Shown here: positions 1-13,773 of the stretch, one piece after another
Position numbering within the stretch: position 1 is the stretch's first letter
Layout of the letters: each line of letters starts with the position of its first letter
Assembly (NCBI GenBank): GCA_023630585.1
Contig: CM042558.1
Location: forward strand, 11,541,800-11,605,799
Length of the DNA: 64,000 nucleotides
Direction of reading: 5' to 3'
Source: Cranoglanis bouderius
Taxonomy: Eukaryota; Chordata; Actinopteri; Siluriformes; Cranoglanididae
Program-made: the position numbers and the translations under genes
Notes under the pieces: model-generated
Seen by the model: the letters and a program-made list of their open reading frames with translations, nothing else
What the model was told of the DNA's origin: nothing
Databases searched by the model: none

Positions 1-229
1 TCTGGAGACATTGACTGTCACACTTGCTTTTTGCAGCAAAACCCAGCAGCCTTCATTGTGTTTTTTTCTGAAAAGTGGTCTCATGTAATATGCTGCTTTC
101 TTTAATGACATACAAACATTTTTATGTAACCTTGTAACATTTTTCTCTAATTTTGTGCTAGAAAACTAATGTTTGGGAAGCTAAAATGTTTTTTGTACTG
201 ACTTTTTCCATATAATATAAAATTTTAAT
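1..229 (+). mobile_element. MITE with CAGTACTG-type tip, left end cut by window
   Basis: This stretch matches the second copy at 2,508-3,430 base for base over long blocks (for example GCAAAACCCAGCAGCC and GAAAACTAATGTTTG). It is therefore a dispersed repeat. It starts inside the element, so its left inverted repeat lies outside the window, and its right end decays near 229. It lacks the LTR insertion seen in the second copy and so shows what the empty site looks like. No coding capacity is visible. The superfamily is not certain; the TIR of the second copy and the TA-rich flanks suggest a cut-and-paste DNA element. Confidence 0.6.
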
Positions 230-232
230 ATT

Positions 233-336
233 GCCGTGGTGCAGTAGTATTCCTTAGACCATGCTCAGTATTTCTGGGATGGGCTCCAGACCCACTGTGA
301 CTAGAATAAAGCGTTGCTGAAGATGAATGAATGAAA
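233..336 (+). repeat. Internally deleted teleost SINE-type repeat
   Basis: A head resembling the tRNA-related start (GCCGTGGTGCAGTAGT) is followed almost directly by the tail GGGATGGGCTCCAGACCCAC and a GAATGAATGAA end. The middle third of the family, present in the copies at 10.3, 28.7 and 41.6 kb, is missing. Family assignment rests on the shared tail and on remembered teleost repeats. Confidence 0.5.

Positions 337-3500
<3,164 letters not shown>

Positions 3501-3586
<86 letters not shown>
3501..3586. repeat. Compound microsatellite (TG)4(TA)39
   Basis: Four TG units continue the right tip of the MITE and lead into about 39 TA units. It is the mirror image of the array on the left of the same element. 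Confidence 0.95.
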
Positions 3587-3591
<5 letters not shown>

Positions 3592-3814
3592 TAACTTATA
3601 TAAGTTATATGAAGCTATACTATAGACTACAAAGAAAAAGTGACATGCTTTGTAGAGAGTGTGCCAGAATAAAGAGATTTTGCTTTTCTATTAGTAAGCC
3701 ATTCATAATAAGCACTTAAAATTACTTCACCGTAAAACACACACACACAAAAAATCAACAGATACAGAGAGGGCTCACTCTACTACTCTTGGTAACACTT
3801 AATTAAATAGCTAC

Positions 3815-3870
3815 ATTTGGGCATTTGCTTGAGCTTTGGAAAGGCGCTATATAAATAAAACTTCTTGATC
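3815..3870 (+). repeat. 3' tail of a LINE/SINE-type element
   Basis: GAAAGGCGCTATATAAATAAAA is close to the conserved 3' end (AAGCGCTATACAAATAAA) carried by many teleost LINEs of the L2 group and their dependent SINEs. Only the tail is recognisable. The bases upstream back to about 3,600 are not assigned. Confidence 0.45.
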
Positions 3871-4439
3871 ACTCTTGATCAACCTCATCACCAGCAAGTT
3901 ACTGAGTTACAACAACAGAAAATGAGCTACCCATCTTTATGTGTGACCTGTAAGTGGTGCTTAAATTCTTGGAATTTGACCAAGCTGTATCCTTTGCATG
4001 GGAATTGTTCATGCTCACACACATTGATAAACTTGACTGTAGATATTTGAATAGTCTTGTTTTCATCCTCTGTAGGTGTAGCAGGATCCTGTTATTCTCC
4101 AGACAAGTCTGTGCAAGTACCCTAATTAGATGTACTGAATTTTGTTCCGGGCAGATAATATAATGTAATAATTTGCACAGTGTGATTTGTTTAATTAAAA
4201 ATACTGTTCAACTGGTTATGTGAAAATGGGAAATGCAGTGTAGCATTTTGTTACACTATACTGCTACTTGGCAGAAAAAAAAGTAGCTTGTTACTGGAAA
4301 AGCTACATTATTTTGAAAATAGCTCAGCTACTGCCATGCTACTAAAAATAGTCTTAAGGTAGTATCATTAATTGTAGTTATCTATTCACCATCACTGGCT
4401 ACTTCTGTGTACAATCACTTATAAACATAGTATTAGCTT

Positions 4440-4591
4440 CCACTGGACATTGGACACTAGATGTTCAGTAACTTCTTCCTATATAGCTCCAACAAGACAA
4501 AAGTACTTCTACTAGGACCGCAGGTAGCAACAAGTAAACTTTCTATGCAGATTAAGTTGTAACTCTAGATGCCCTTTCTGTTACATCACGT
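4440..4591 (+). pseudogene. L2-clade LINE reverse transcriptase fragment, part 1
   Basis: The plus frame reads SSNKTKVLLLGPQ from about 4,490, the pattern of the post-catalytic region of fish L2 reverse transcriptases (consensus NSSKTEVLLLGP). Stops lie upstream and downstream of it. The fragment continues in frame order at 5,838 after the hAT insertion, ending at the target duplication CATCACGT. No catalytic YADD box is present in this piece. Known for the family: such proteins copy their own RNA at nicked target DNA. This copy is dead. Confidence 0.7.
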
Positions 4592-5829
4592 CAGAGGTAG
4601 ACAAAGTACACAACTCCATTACTTGAGTGAAAGAACAGATACTACTGGTTAAACATTACTCCATTACAAGTGAAAGTTGTAAAGACAGATTTTTACTTAA
4701 GTAAAAGTACAGAAGTACTTGCTTTTAAAAGTACTTAAGTATCAGAAGTAAATTTCCTTTTTTATGTCAACACATTGTTTTATTATTGTTGCATGTAATA
4801 CTTACAATACCTTATGCCTCTGAAGCAACCTACTGAATACACTCACTAGCTTGTGGTATCTGTGGAATAAAGAGCTTTTAGAATGTTGCAAAACCTATAG
4901 AAATGATAACTGCTCTCTCTGGCTCAGCGGCAGCACCAACGCAGATTTGAATGTTCTGGTGTGATTTTTGTCAAAGGTTTAATAGACAGGCGACTCGTTA
5001 CCATTTAGGAAAGAGATCGTGTGGGTGTTTGAATCGAGATCACGATCTTTTTATGATTAATCGTGTAGCTCTACACATAACTATAGTAATTATGCAAGGT
5101 AACAAAAAAAAACTATAAAACTTACAAGATATTAACTTATTTAACTTTGAAACTCATTTACATTTGAATTCACGCTTTTGCATGCTAACTAACGTCATTG
5201 TCAACCTTACCTATGCGTAAGCAGTGTATCCATAAGGCTATGGTGGGCAAGCACTTGGTGGGCAAATCCATAAATCATTTGACCGACCATACTTCATACT
5301 GAAACTTTAGCTCTAAAGCACAGACAATTTCAAGCTTTCACAAGAAATTAAAAGTTTACATATCTCAATATGCTTCTCCAGGTTGGACGGCGAGTTTTTG
5401 AAGGCTGTAATTTGCTTTGTTTTAGGCAAAAACAGCAAATATTTCAAACGAAAAGTATCTTTGACCTTCTCAGATTTTGATTTTGCCAACTGATTGATGT
5501 TCAAAAAATGCTGCGAAATCATTGAACTTCACAACACATTACCCTACAAGATTGATTATTGGTAGGCTGTCTGTCACCTGCAAAAAAAACAGTCACGTTT
5601 TAGAGAAGAAAAAAATCATCCACTGATTTTCAAAGCTGCTACATAGTAACGACTTTCGACTCGAGGGCCTTGATAGAAATGTAGTGGAGTGAAAAGTACG
5701 ATATTTGTCTTTCAAACGTAGTGAAGTTAAGGTCACAAGTTTCGAGAAAAAATAATACTCAAGTAAAGTACAGATACTCAAAAAATGTACTTAAGTACAG
5801 TACTCAAGTAAATGTACTGTCCACCTTTG
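4592..5829. mobile_element. Non-autonomous hAT element inserted in the LINE
   Basis: The left end CAGAGGTAGACAAAGTA and the right end (reverse complement CAAAGGTGGACAGTA) are inverted repeats of hAT type. The 8-bp target duplications are CATCACGT (4,584-4,591) and CATCACGC (5,830-5,837), differing by one base. Length is 1,238 bp. The ends are rich in AAGTACTTAAGTA-type motifs in inverted order, typical of this abundant teleost family. Short reading frames at 5,313-5,522 and 5,593-5,781 on the minus strand have no transposase motif, so transposition would have needed an outside hAT enzyme. Confidence 0.85.
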
Positions 5830-6370
5830 CATCACGCGCAGTGATGAAAGACCTTGGTGTGATTATTGACCCCAGTCTTTCATTTAAAGCTAGATAATAA
5901 TATCAGGATAGCCTTTTTTCCATCTGAAAACCATTGGTTGTCTAAGAAATATAATGTTATTACATGATGCAGATGTCTGGATGTTCCAGTAGGTGCATAA
6001 ATAAGCTCCAGTTAGTCCAGAATGCAGCAGAGTCCTTACTAGAAATAGAAAATTTGACCCTATCTTATCCACACTACATTGGCCCCCAGTAAAATTTTGC
6101 TTATGTTATAAAATAATACTAATGACCTATAAAGCTCTGAATGGTCTCGCTCCATTAACTGAGTGACCGTTTGGTCTATTATGACCAGGCTCTTTATCAG
6201 TACCTAAAATAATGGTGACCACAGTAATAAGCAGAGCTTTTTTCCACAAAGCCCCCTAACTATGGAATAGACTTATAATTAATGTTAAGGACTCAGCCAT
6301 AGTCTCAATCAGGCATTTAGTTTCTTTGCTTCTCTCTCAGATAAATGTACAGATCTGGGGTGGGGGTTTG
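5830..6370 (+). pseudogene. L2-clade LINE reverse transcriptase fragment, part 2 (C-terminus)
   Basis: Directly after the hAT target duplication the frame reads VMKDLGVIIDPSLSF, then in other frames LHWPPVKFCLCYKI and MTYKALNGLAP, then RAFFHKAP and LWNRL. These are the ordered hallmarks of the C-terminal part of teleost L2 reverse transcriptases (LGVIFD, LHWLPV, YKALNGLAP, LWNSLP). Frameshifts and stops show decay. With the hAT removed, the reading frame runs on from the 4,490 fragment. The 3' untranslated part follows. Confidence 0.8.
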
Positions 6371-6951
6371 GGGGGTTACGAGTATAGAGAAACCCCATGG
6401 GATCACTCAGGTTTGTTGGTGGTAGAGTGGTGGGACGCTGAATTCCCAGCATGCCCTCATGTCTGGGTTACCTTCTGTCTCTCCCTTTTATTTATGTTGT
6501 CATAGCTAGACCTGCTGGAGCCCCCGTTTGCACAATGTACAACCTTTTAAAACCTCTCACAGTGTACACCCTTTGTACTCTGTCTTTGTACCTGCTCTTG
6601 CTGCCTGATGTGATCCTGACACACTTCTACTGCTGTGGCTGCTCTCATCCTTCAGATCTGCCTGATTTATCCTAATGTTCAACTTCTGCTTGGAACTTCT
6701 GCACTTGTGACTCAATCTCTGGTAATGTGGATGGTTCCACATGATACCCTAAAGATTTGCACTCCCCAAAAACAGTTTATTCCCAACCCTCGCCCTTTCT
6801 TCAGTGTATAATCTAACCCGGCTACTATAGATTTGTACCTAAGAACTGCTGCTGTACTCATAAAGACTTTCTTGTGCTCATCACAGGACTCCGGTTCACA
6901 ATATGCTCATACTGAATATCCTTTTAACACACTTAGTACTACTATATTATA
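6371..6951 (+). mobile_element. L2 LINE 3' untranslated region
   Basis: The bases 6,715-6,940 are matched in reverse orientation at about 31,960-32,150 (shared block GATTTGTACCTAAGAACTGC), so this is a repeated unit. It follows directly on the LINE C-terminus. The standard tail (AAAGCTGC...CTATACAAATAAA) is absent here; the copy instead ends at an (AAT)n array. The reading frame at 6,451-6,675 lies within it and is not considered a gene. Confidence 0.6.

Positions 6952-7010
<59 letters not shown>
6952..7010. repeat. Microsatellite (AAT)n
   Basis: About 19 uninterrupted AAT/TAA units at the end of the LINE 3' region. Confidence 0.95.
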
Positions 7011-7011
<1 letters not shown>

Positions 7012-7024
7012 CACAGTCCTGTGA

Positions 7025-7262
7025 ACATTATTTGAGATCAATTATGAACTTGGTGATGTAGCTGAGGTTGAGGAACTGTCAGAGCCACAATTCACAGACC
7101 ATGCTGACAGTACTACCATTTCTACATCAGGGATTTATTGGTTATTGGCTCCATATTTAATTAGCTTTTAGGCACACCAACTTCGTGTTTAAATCTGAAT
7201 GCAGATACAGAGATGGATATTTGAAGCACTATACAGATATAGATACATATAGTGGATATAGT
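7025..7262 (+). repeat. Unclassified dispersed repeat, copy 1
   Basis: Block GATGTAGCTGAGGTTGAGGA followed by CTGTCAGAGCCA recurs at 18,515-18,790 (+) and 34,900-35,030 (-). The second half, CAGATACAGAGATGGATATT, also recurs in the 18-kb copy. No frame or terminal repeats could be defined. Confidence 0.6.
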
Positions 7263-7517
7263 GAAACAGTATAGTGAAACAGATGGATCTGCCCTCATTA
7301 CCAGCATTCTGCCTTAGTTTGAAATTAAATGGCTGTTTGTTCTGTATCAGATGAGCCTGGTTATAAATTTGTATGCTGTTTGTACTGCATGTCTGCATTG
7401 TTTATTTACACATGTTTTGGTGCTTCCGTTCTTTATGGCTTCTTATCTATGAGACTTGTATATACTGCAGTTCTGCGCTTGTTCTCTTTTTCCCCCCACC
7501 CACTCAGTTACATTTTG

Positions 7518-7518
<1 letters not shown>

Positions 7519-7585
<67 letters not shown>

Positions 7586-7587
7586 TC
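7519..7587. repeat. Microsatellite (CT)n
   Basis: About 34 CT units with one A interruption at 7,580. Ser/Leu-rich frames across it (7,329-7,751 and 7,373-7,642) are artefacts. Confidence 0.97.
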
Positions 7588-7599
7588 CCCTGAATTTCT

Positions 7600-8560
7600 C
7601 TCCCCACATTGCAGCATTCAAACTAGCAGCACTGACAGATAATTGTGTGAATGCAGAGGTGAAAGCCAGAACATTCATTTACAATAAACTGCCGTGGGCA
7701 TATAAAGAGAAGATAAATTCATGGAATGAAAGGACAAAATATGAGGAGTAGTGGCACTGCAACATGCATTCTCCCTTTTGCCCTTTTGCCCTGGTAGGAT
7801 TGTGAAAAGCAGGGGTTGTTGGCGTAGGCTGCACAGCTGCCCACTCTTTTGCCAAAAGCTGAATACAGGGAGGCGGAAGACTCTTAAATAATGGTTCTGA
7901 TTTGGAGCTCAGCAACTAAGCAACAGGTCATGAAATTTGAGAGAATGTTGCCAGATCCAAGGACCTCGGATGTGATCTACATGTAAAGTGGAAAGATTAT
8001 TATTTCAGAGTGAAAAAAAAATACCAAAAAAGGGATCAAGAGAGAGAGATTCTTTGGTTTGACCAACTCTTATGTTTGATGGTTTATTTAATCATTTTAA
8101 TTTGTACATTTAATCAATTAATAATTTTACAACTATTATATTTCCAACTCAATGAGGAAATAATGATGACTGAGAGTTCATTAGCATTTTTTAACCAAGT
8201 GGTTCAAGCACCCAGAGAAGGCCTATATGGGGAAACACTTGGAGGGACAAAGCAGAGCAACACATAGCCCAGTGTGCCATACCCCACCCATTTGTGTAAT
8301 CAGACTTAATCCAACTAATAAGCTAATTATCAAAATCTTTGTCCTCTGATTTTTTGCTATATACTGTATAAAATGGAAAATGGACTGGAACCACTCATCT
8401 AACTATATTCTTATAAAATAATCACCAGGCCATTACTCCTATAATGATCTACTGCACCATGTTGTTTCTCGTAAAAATTTGAAAATGACATCAGAGTGCA
8501 CTATTTAAAAAAATAAAAATAAAAAACTATTTGGAAATATGGCCCTATACCATCAGACAG
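7600..8560. other. Non-coding stretch, no recognised feature
   Basis: AT-rich sequence with only short frames lacking family motifs. No mobile element was identified. Confidence 0.35.
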
Positions 8561-8713
8561 AAATGAATAATGCTCCCATGGGTGTGTAGGCCAAGGAAGG
8601 ATTTTCGATCACCACCAGACAGTATATTATTTTGACTCCACAGGAAACTGTAATACAACATGTCAGGTCTTATCTGGAGGACACATTAAGGTCACCACTC
8701 ACTTTGTGGGGTA

Positions 8714-9556
8714 CAACCCCAATTCCAAAAAAGTTGGGACGCTGTGTAAAATGTAAATAAAAACAGAATGCAGCGATTTGCAAATCTCATAAACCCATAA
8801 CCCATATTTTATTCACAATAGAACATAGAAAACAGATCAAATGTTTAAACTGAGTAAATGTACCATTTTAAGAAAAAAATAAGGTAATTTTTAATTTGAT
8901 GGCCACAACATGTCTCAACAAGTTGGGACGGGGCAACAAAAGGCTGGAAAAGTAAGTGCTACTAAAAAGAAACAGCTGGAGGTTAATTGGCAACAGGTCA
9001 GTACCATGATTGGGTATAAAAAGAGTATCTTAGAGAGGCAGAGTCTTTCAGAAGTAAAGATGGGCAGAGGTTCACCAATCTGCAAAAAACTGCATCTACA
9101 ATTTGTGGAACAATTTCAGAATAATGTTCCTCAACGTAAAATTGCGAAGACTATGAATATCTCATCATCTACAGTACATAATATCATCAAAAGATTCAGA
9201 GAATCTGGAGAAATCTCTGTGCGCAAGGGCCCTCAGGCCCTTAGGCGGCACTGCATTAAAAACAGGCATGATTTTGTAATGGAATTCACTGCATGGGCTC
9301 AGAAACACCTCCAGAACTCATTGTCTGTGAACACAGTTCGCCGTGACATCCAACTTTTTTGAGACGTGTTGCGGCCATGAAATTCAAAATTGCCTTATTT
9401 TTTTCTTAAAATGGTACATTTCCTCAGTTTAAACATTTAATATGTTTTCTATGTTCTATTGTGAATAACATATGGGTTTATGAGATTTGCAAATCATTGC
9501 ATTCTGTTTTTATTTACATTTTACACAGCGTCCCAACTTTTTGGGAATTGGGGTTG
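8714..9556 (+). mobile_element. Tc1-like element, family A, internally deleted copy 1
   Basis: The ends CAACCCCAATTCC...GGAATTGGGGTTG are inverted repeats about 210 bp long, flanked by TA duplications (8,712-8,713 and 9,557-9,558) as Tc1/mariner insertion requires. Length is 843 bp, well short of a complete element. It contains the N-terminal part of a transposase joined to the right inverted repeat. A second copy lies at 16,857. Confidence 0.92.
9060..9362 (+). pseudogene. Tc1-like transposase, N-terminal half only
   Basis: Starting at ATG 9,060 the frame reads MGRGSPICKK, then a paired-like helix-turn-helix (NVPQRKIAKTMNISSSTVHN, IIKRFRESGE) that in this family binds the inverted repeats. 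A short deletion removes the linker after VRKG, where the 17-kb copy has GQG*KSILHARDLQ. The second DNA-binding part (LQALRRHC, AWAQKH, NTVRRDIQ) follows. At about 9,349 the frame runs straight into the right terminal repeat at CCAACTTTTTT, so the whole DDE catalytic domain is gone. The open frame can be extended upstream to 8,910, but that part is inverted repeat; the family start is at 9,060. It cannot catalyse transposition. Confidence 0.88.
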
Positions 9557-9559
9557 TAG

Positions 9560-10140
9560 ATGAGCTGTCTGCTCTACCCTGTACAAAATGATTGTGGGAT
9601 GCCATATTACCATTCAATACATGGAGGCTATTAAACACAATGTTGTTAGGGAGGACAAGCAAATAGGAGAGATCTCTTCTGCTCCTGAGTGGGATAATGC
9701 GAGTGTGACCTAATAATAAAAATTATTTCATACACACAGTAGGCAAATTCATGAAATTATGCTGTGGGGACATTTTGCTGGCAAGATTTTACATCCGCTT
9801 GTCCCCTTAGAGTGCAATGTCACTGCAAATCAATACAAAATTATTCTTACTGATCACCTTTATCCTACAGTAAAGCATTTCTAGCCTTATGCTTGTGACA
9901 CACAAGGCGCAGAAGGTTTGATGAATATGAAAATTATGCAAACTATAAGCTATGGTGTTCAGTCACCAAATCTCAACCCAATAGAACAAGCTCAACACAA
10001 CTCGTGTTAGGCATTTCTCTTCATTATCATTAAAATGGATGGTGTTGATTGCACGAGTATAGTTCCAGAGACTTGGTGTTCCAGTGGCTCTTTGTGGCCC
10101 AACAACTCACCAAGACACTTGGTTTTTTTCCCCCATGTGT
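9560..10140 (+). pseudogene. Tc1/mariner-like relic, family G, C-terminal piece
   Basis: Around 9,960 the frame reads QSPNLNPIEQAQHN, the Tc1 motif that carries the third catalytic acidic residue (PDLNPIE). A downstream GTTCCAGAGACTTG...GTGGCCCAACA block matches the same family at 50,990-51,240. Stops and substitutions are frequent. Family A copy 1 (8,714-9,556) sits immediately upstream and may have inserted into this older element. The left boundary is not defined. Confidence 0.55.
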
Positions 10141-10274
10141 AAATACTGCTTTAACATAACTCAAAATGTTTAGAATTGAAAAAAAGACATTGCATTGACC
10201 TGGTGTTGTATAAAATACCCAACAGTCATACTTGAGTAAATAAGGGTGGAAGTTTACTGAAGGGATGAGTTTCT

Positions 10275-10432
10275 AAGTGGCAACACATTGGCAACGGAGA
10301 TGTCTCACACCTTCAGGGTCACCAGTTTGATCTTGAACTTGGATTACTGTCTTTGGAAATTCTCATGGGTTCTCTGGTTTCCTCACACCTCCCAAAAACA
10401 TACCAGTAAATGGATTGACTATATTTCCCTAG

Positions 10433-10523
<91 letters not shown>

Positions 10524-10640
10524 AATGGCCTGTAATGGACAGGTGTCCCATTCAGACATTCAAGGTGTATTCCTGCCTTTTGCGCAGTGTTCCAGTTATA
10601 CACCCTGAGAAGCATAAAGTGCTTACAGAAGCCCTTCATG
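10275..10640 (+). repeat. Teleost SINE-type repeat with expanded (GT)n inside
   Basis: In order: a degenerate tRNA-like head with CACCAGTTTGATCTTGAACT, the family block GGTTTCCTCACACCTCCCAA, the block before the GT run (GGATTGACTATATTTCCCTA), then GTATTCCTGCCTTTTGCGC and a decayed tail. In other copies the position of the GT run holds only a short TGTGTG, so the microsatellite grew within the repeat. Confidence 0.7.
10435..10520. repeat. Microsatellite (GT)43
   Basis: 43 uninterrupted GT units inside the SINE-type repeat. The Cys/Val and Thr/His frames across it are artefacts. Confidence 0.98.
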
Positions 10641-10644
10641 ATAA

Positions 10645-12495
10645 TTGACACAAACCTAGATAAACATTTACGACATAATTGCTTGTTGGTAAGTGTTATT
10701 TTGTTATCTAACAGATAACTTATCAGTCACTTATCTAAATAGATAAGAGGCTGGCTGTACACTAGTATTTTGTATTCCTGGCTATATCAAACACACATTA
10801 CAAAACTGTGTTCACAACTAATTGTTTGCATGTATTTAACACTAAGGGGGAAAAAATATAATTTTAGCATTTCGGCATTGGTAAAAAGTTGTCAGGCCTA
10901 ACTTAAAAAAAACAACAAAATGAACCATGGGTGCGGGTGTCACATGTTCCTGGCAATATAATGTACATTGACCAACCTCAGAATTCACTGCAAATAAACA
11001 ACCTTAATTCTCTTCTTATGAGATTTCTATTGCAGAAAGACATAGGGGTTTGTTTTTCCAGTCTTGTGGAGAGGAAATATAGAACTCCATTGATGATAAC
11101 CTGCAAAAGGTTATCCATGATTTCCCTTTTTAATTAAAAACTGTTATTTTGACAAAAGAAGCCATTTGTATGCTAGCAATTACTGATCAGGAGTGCTGAC
11201 ACAGTTTGTCTTCAGTACAAAAAGAGCAAAGTTTTTTATAATAATACTTAAATACTATAAATGTATTTGTTTCCTCTCAGTTTTGCCTGGTACCCAATAT
11301 TGGTACAGTGAAGTAATTAATTGTCCCAATTGTACTTATTCATAGAAATAATTATATATAGCACAAGTATGAGTCAAATAAAACCCTTAATTAAATTTGC
11401 ATTGTTTATTGGAAATATGTGTCATCAGAAGTGTATAATCTCAATTTCATTCAGTACAAATGTTCTAGTGCTTAACAAGTGTCCAGATTTCTCTAGAAAA
11501 AAAAAAAAACTTGATTCAATTCTAATTTATGTCACACTTTTAAGGTTTTATTTGACTCACACTTGTATTTTAAATATGCGACAATAAAATATCAGACCAA
11601 TATTTAATATGTTTTAAAACATTCAAACTTATGACTGTGCTGCAACTGCAATAGATTAACACATAAAGCATTAAAGCTCATGGTAGCATTATTCGCATCA
11701 GGAAGACCAGTGTTCTGTTATCTCTTGGAAACACTGTGACATGTTTAGTGCAGCCTGATGTAATTTTATTCATTTCTGGTTAGAGATCCACTACGTCCCC
11801 CACAGTCTGTGGTTCTCCATAAAGTGAAGGAGTAAAAGATTAGCCATTAGATAAGCAATGTCTAATTCACAGTCCTTGGTGGAACGCCAAAACCTTTGAA
11901 CATACTTTTTTAAATGAGTTTTTTCACCCTTACTCTAAACGAGAGAGCCGATGATCGCTGTGGATTTCCTGCTCCAGAGCCTTTGAATGAAAGATTCATT
12001 CTTCCTACTGTGTAATTCAAATTTACCTGCATATTATGATTTGATGCGTATAATAAGAAATATGAAACAGCTTCGATTCAGGAAGCAGGCAGGAATCTAA
12101 TGCAGAACTTGATTACATTTTTAGTTTTCTTATGACTCTTGGCATGAAAGAGACATGACATAAATCAATAGCGGAGCACATACCATGACAGTGTGTATCT
12201 TAATGAAAGATTGGAGCTGGAGACTACAAGACATACTAACACACTTTATTCTGTGTAAGCTCAGGTGACAGCAAGTGATCATTTTCTAGTTTTTTCTAGA
12301 CACTTCCATGATGGACTGTTTCTCTTTACTGCTCATGTTCTTCCTTATTCCCCTCATTCTTTTCCTGTATTTCCATTTTCATGTGTTGACATTAATATTG
12401 GGAAATAGTAAATGTATAACACATGATCTTTACCAGTTTATGTAATAATGTAATATGGATGCAACAATGTATTATTGTTTATTTTCCATTTTCAC
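10645..12495. other. Non-coding stretch, no recognised feature
   Basis: AT-rich, with short runs of A and a few short frames without motifs. No terminal repeats or RNA gene were recognised. Confidence 0.4.
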
Positions 12496-12504
12496 TTGAG
12501 TATT

Positions 12505-12815
12505 GTTAGGTTTTTTGCCATTTATCCAGTGGCTCCAGAGCCTATCCTGGGAGTGCTGAGCATGAGGCGGGAATACTTGACATGCAGGGCACCATATACA
12601 CACATTCCTACACTCATTCGGACAAAGGGGCAGTTTGGCGTATCCAGTCCATCTACCTGAATGTTTTTGGGAGGAAACTGGAGAAGAAAACTCATGCAAA
12701 CTCAGGGAGAATATGCAAAACTCCACACAGACTCTAACCCAACCTCAGGATCAGACCAAGGAACCCTGGAGCTGTGAGGCAGCAATCCTATCAGCTGCGT
12801 CACCCAATTTCAGAC
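12505..12815 (-). repeat. Teleost SINE-type repeat, minus strand
   Basis: Read on the minus strand it has a tRNA-like start (GGTGACGCAGCTGATAGG), GCTCCAGGGTTCC in the B-box region, GTGTGGAGTTTTGCATATTC, then TTTGGCA...AATACTTG and a tail GGATAGGCTCTGGAGCCACT. The paired opposing frames of 61-148 codons over it are shadows of the repeat. Confidence 0.7.
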
Positions 12816-13375
12816 AGCAAAATGCTAAAGAAACTACAAGGTATTTTTATTCCAGATTTACTATTAAGGAATGCCTTCAAAAACATGCACGATTTATTAT
12901 TATGATCCATAAAGCATCATATCATCATGTGTGGATGCAATGTGTGGATCTGCAAAGTGGTGTGGATGCAGTGTTTTGTTCGACGCAGGTAGATACACAC
13001 CTGAATTCAGATTCAGAAACTGTGTGGCCATCCAACTCTGCTTGGATGGTCACTGTTGGAATGTACAAATGGTTTAGATGAAGTGTTCATGAAGGAAGAA
13101 AAATTATTACAGCAGCTTTAATTGCACAATGTGTAAATGGGAACCTGTACCATGCAATTATCGCTCCTACTCCTGCATTATTAATAACACAGTGCTGCTA
13201 TTATCCTAACAGACAAGTCTGTCATTACCTCAAACTGCATGATGGACTACATAGATTTGCAAATATTCAGATCTTCATCCATCTTTTATACTGTCAAGCA
13301 TCGGAATACACGGAGAGAACTCACTGTCACATGGGACATATGTTGTATTTAATATTATATATTATATTATATTAC
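12816..13375. other. Non-coding stretch
   Basis: Nothing recognised apart from a local ATTATATTATATTATATTA run near 13,352-13,374. Confidence 0.35.
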
Positions 13376-13700
13376 AGGGTGGTCAAATCCTCAAAACTAA
13401 TTGGCCAGAAGCTGTTGATTAATTTCCTATAACAGCAGCTCAGACAGTAGTGCCAGCTATAATTCAAATCACAGGTTTATGTTAATGCACTCACTCTAAT
13501 ATGCCATTGTTTCTATAATAACACCTCATTAAAAGGGACTTGTATGCCGGACGATCCACAAAATCCAAGCCTAATAAAAAAAAAACAGTGCTGTTATTTA
13601 ACATAGGTATAATCATTTATAAGTTATGTGAAGAGACATTTATTTAACATTTATGGAGTCTCCAGTGTCAGTGCTTTATAACAGTTATTAAGTTTTCCAC
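13376..13700. repeat. Dispersed fish repeat with snap-back arm sequence
   Basis: TTGATTAATTTCCTATAACA then GCAGCTCAGACAGTAG, and later AGTCTCCAGTGTCAGTGCTT and AAGTTTTCCACC, match a dispersed repeat I know from fish genomes. Its arm sequence resembles the hairpins at 14,844, 47,511 and 54,715. The partner arm is not found immediately to the left, so this is probably half of a palindromic element. Confidence 0.45.
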
Positions 13701-13773
13701 CATGAAAAAGTCTTTAAGACAGAGGATTCTTATTAACTTTAAGAGAGAGAACATTTATAGCTGCTATAATGTA

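Noticed and set aside
7329..7751. 140-codon plus frame with a Ser/Leu tract
   Set aside because: The tract is the (CT)n array. Flanking residues show no family pattern.
10319..10651. 110-codon minus frame with a Thr/His tract
   Set aside because: Antisense of a SINE-type repeat carrying (GT)43.
12635..13081. 148-codon plus frame
   Set aside because: Its first half is antisense SINE-type repeat and the rest lacks any recognisable domain.
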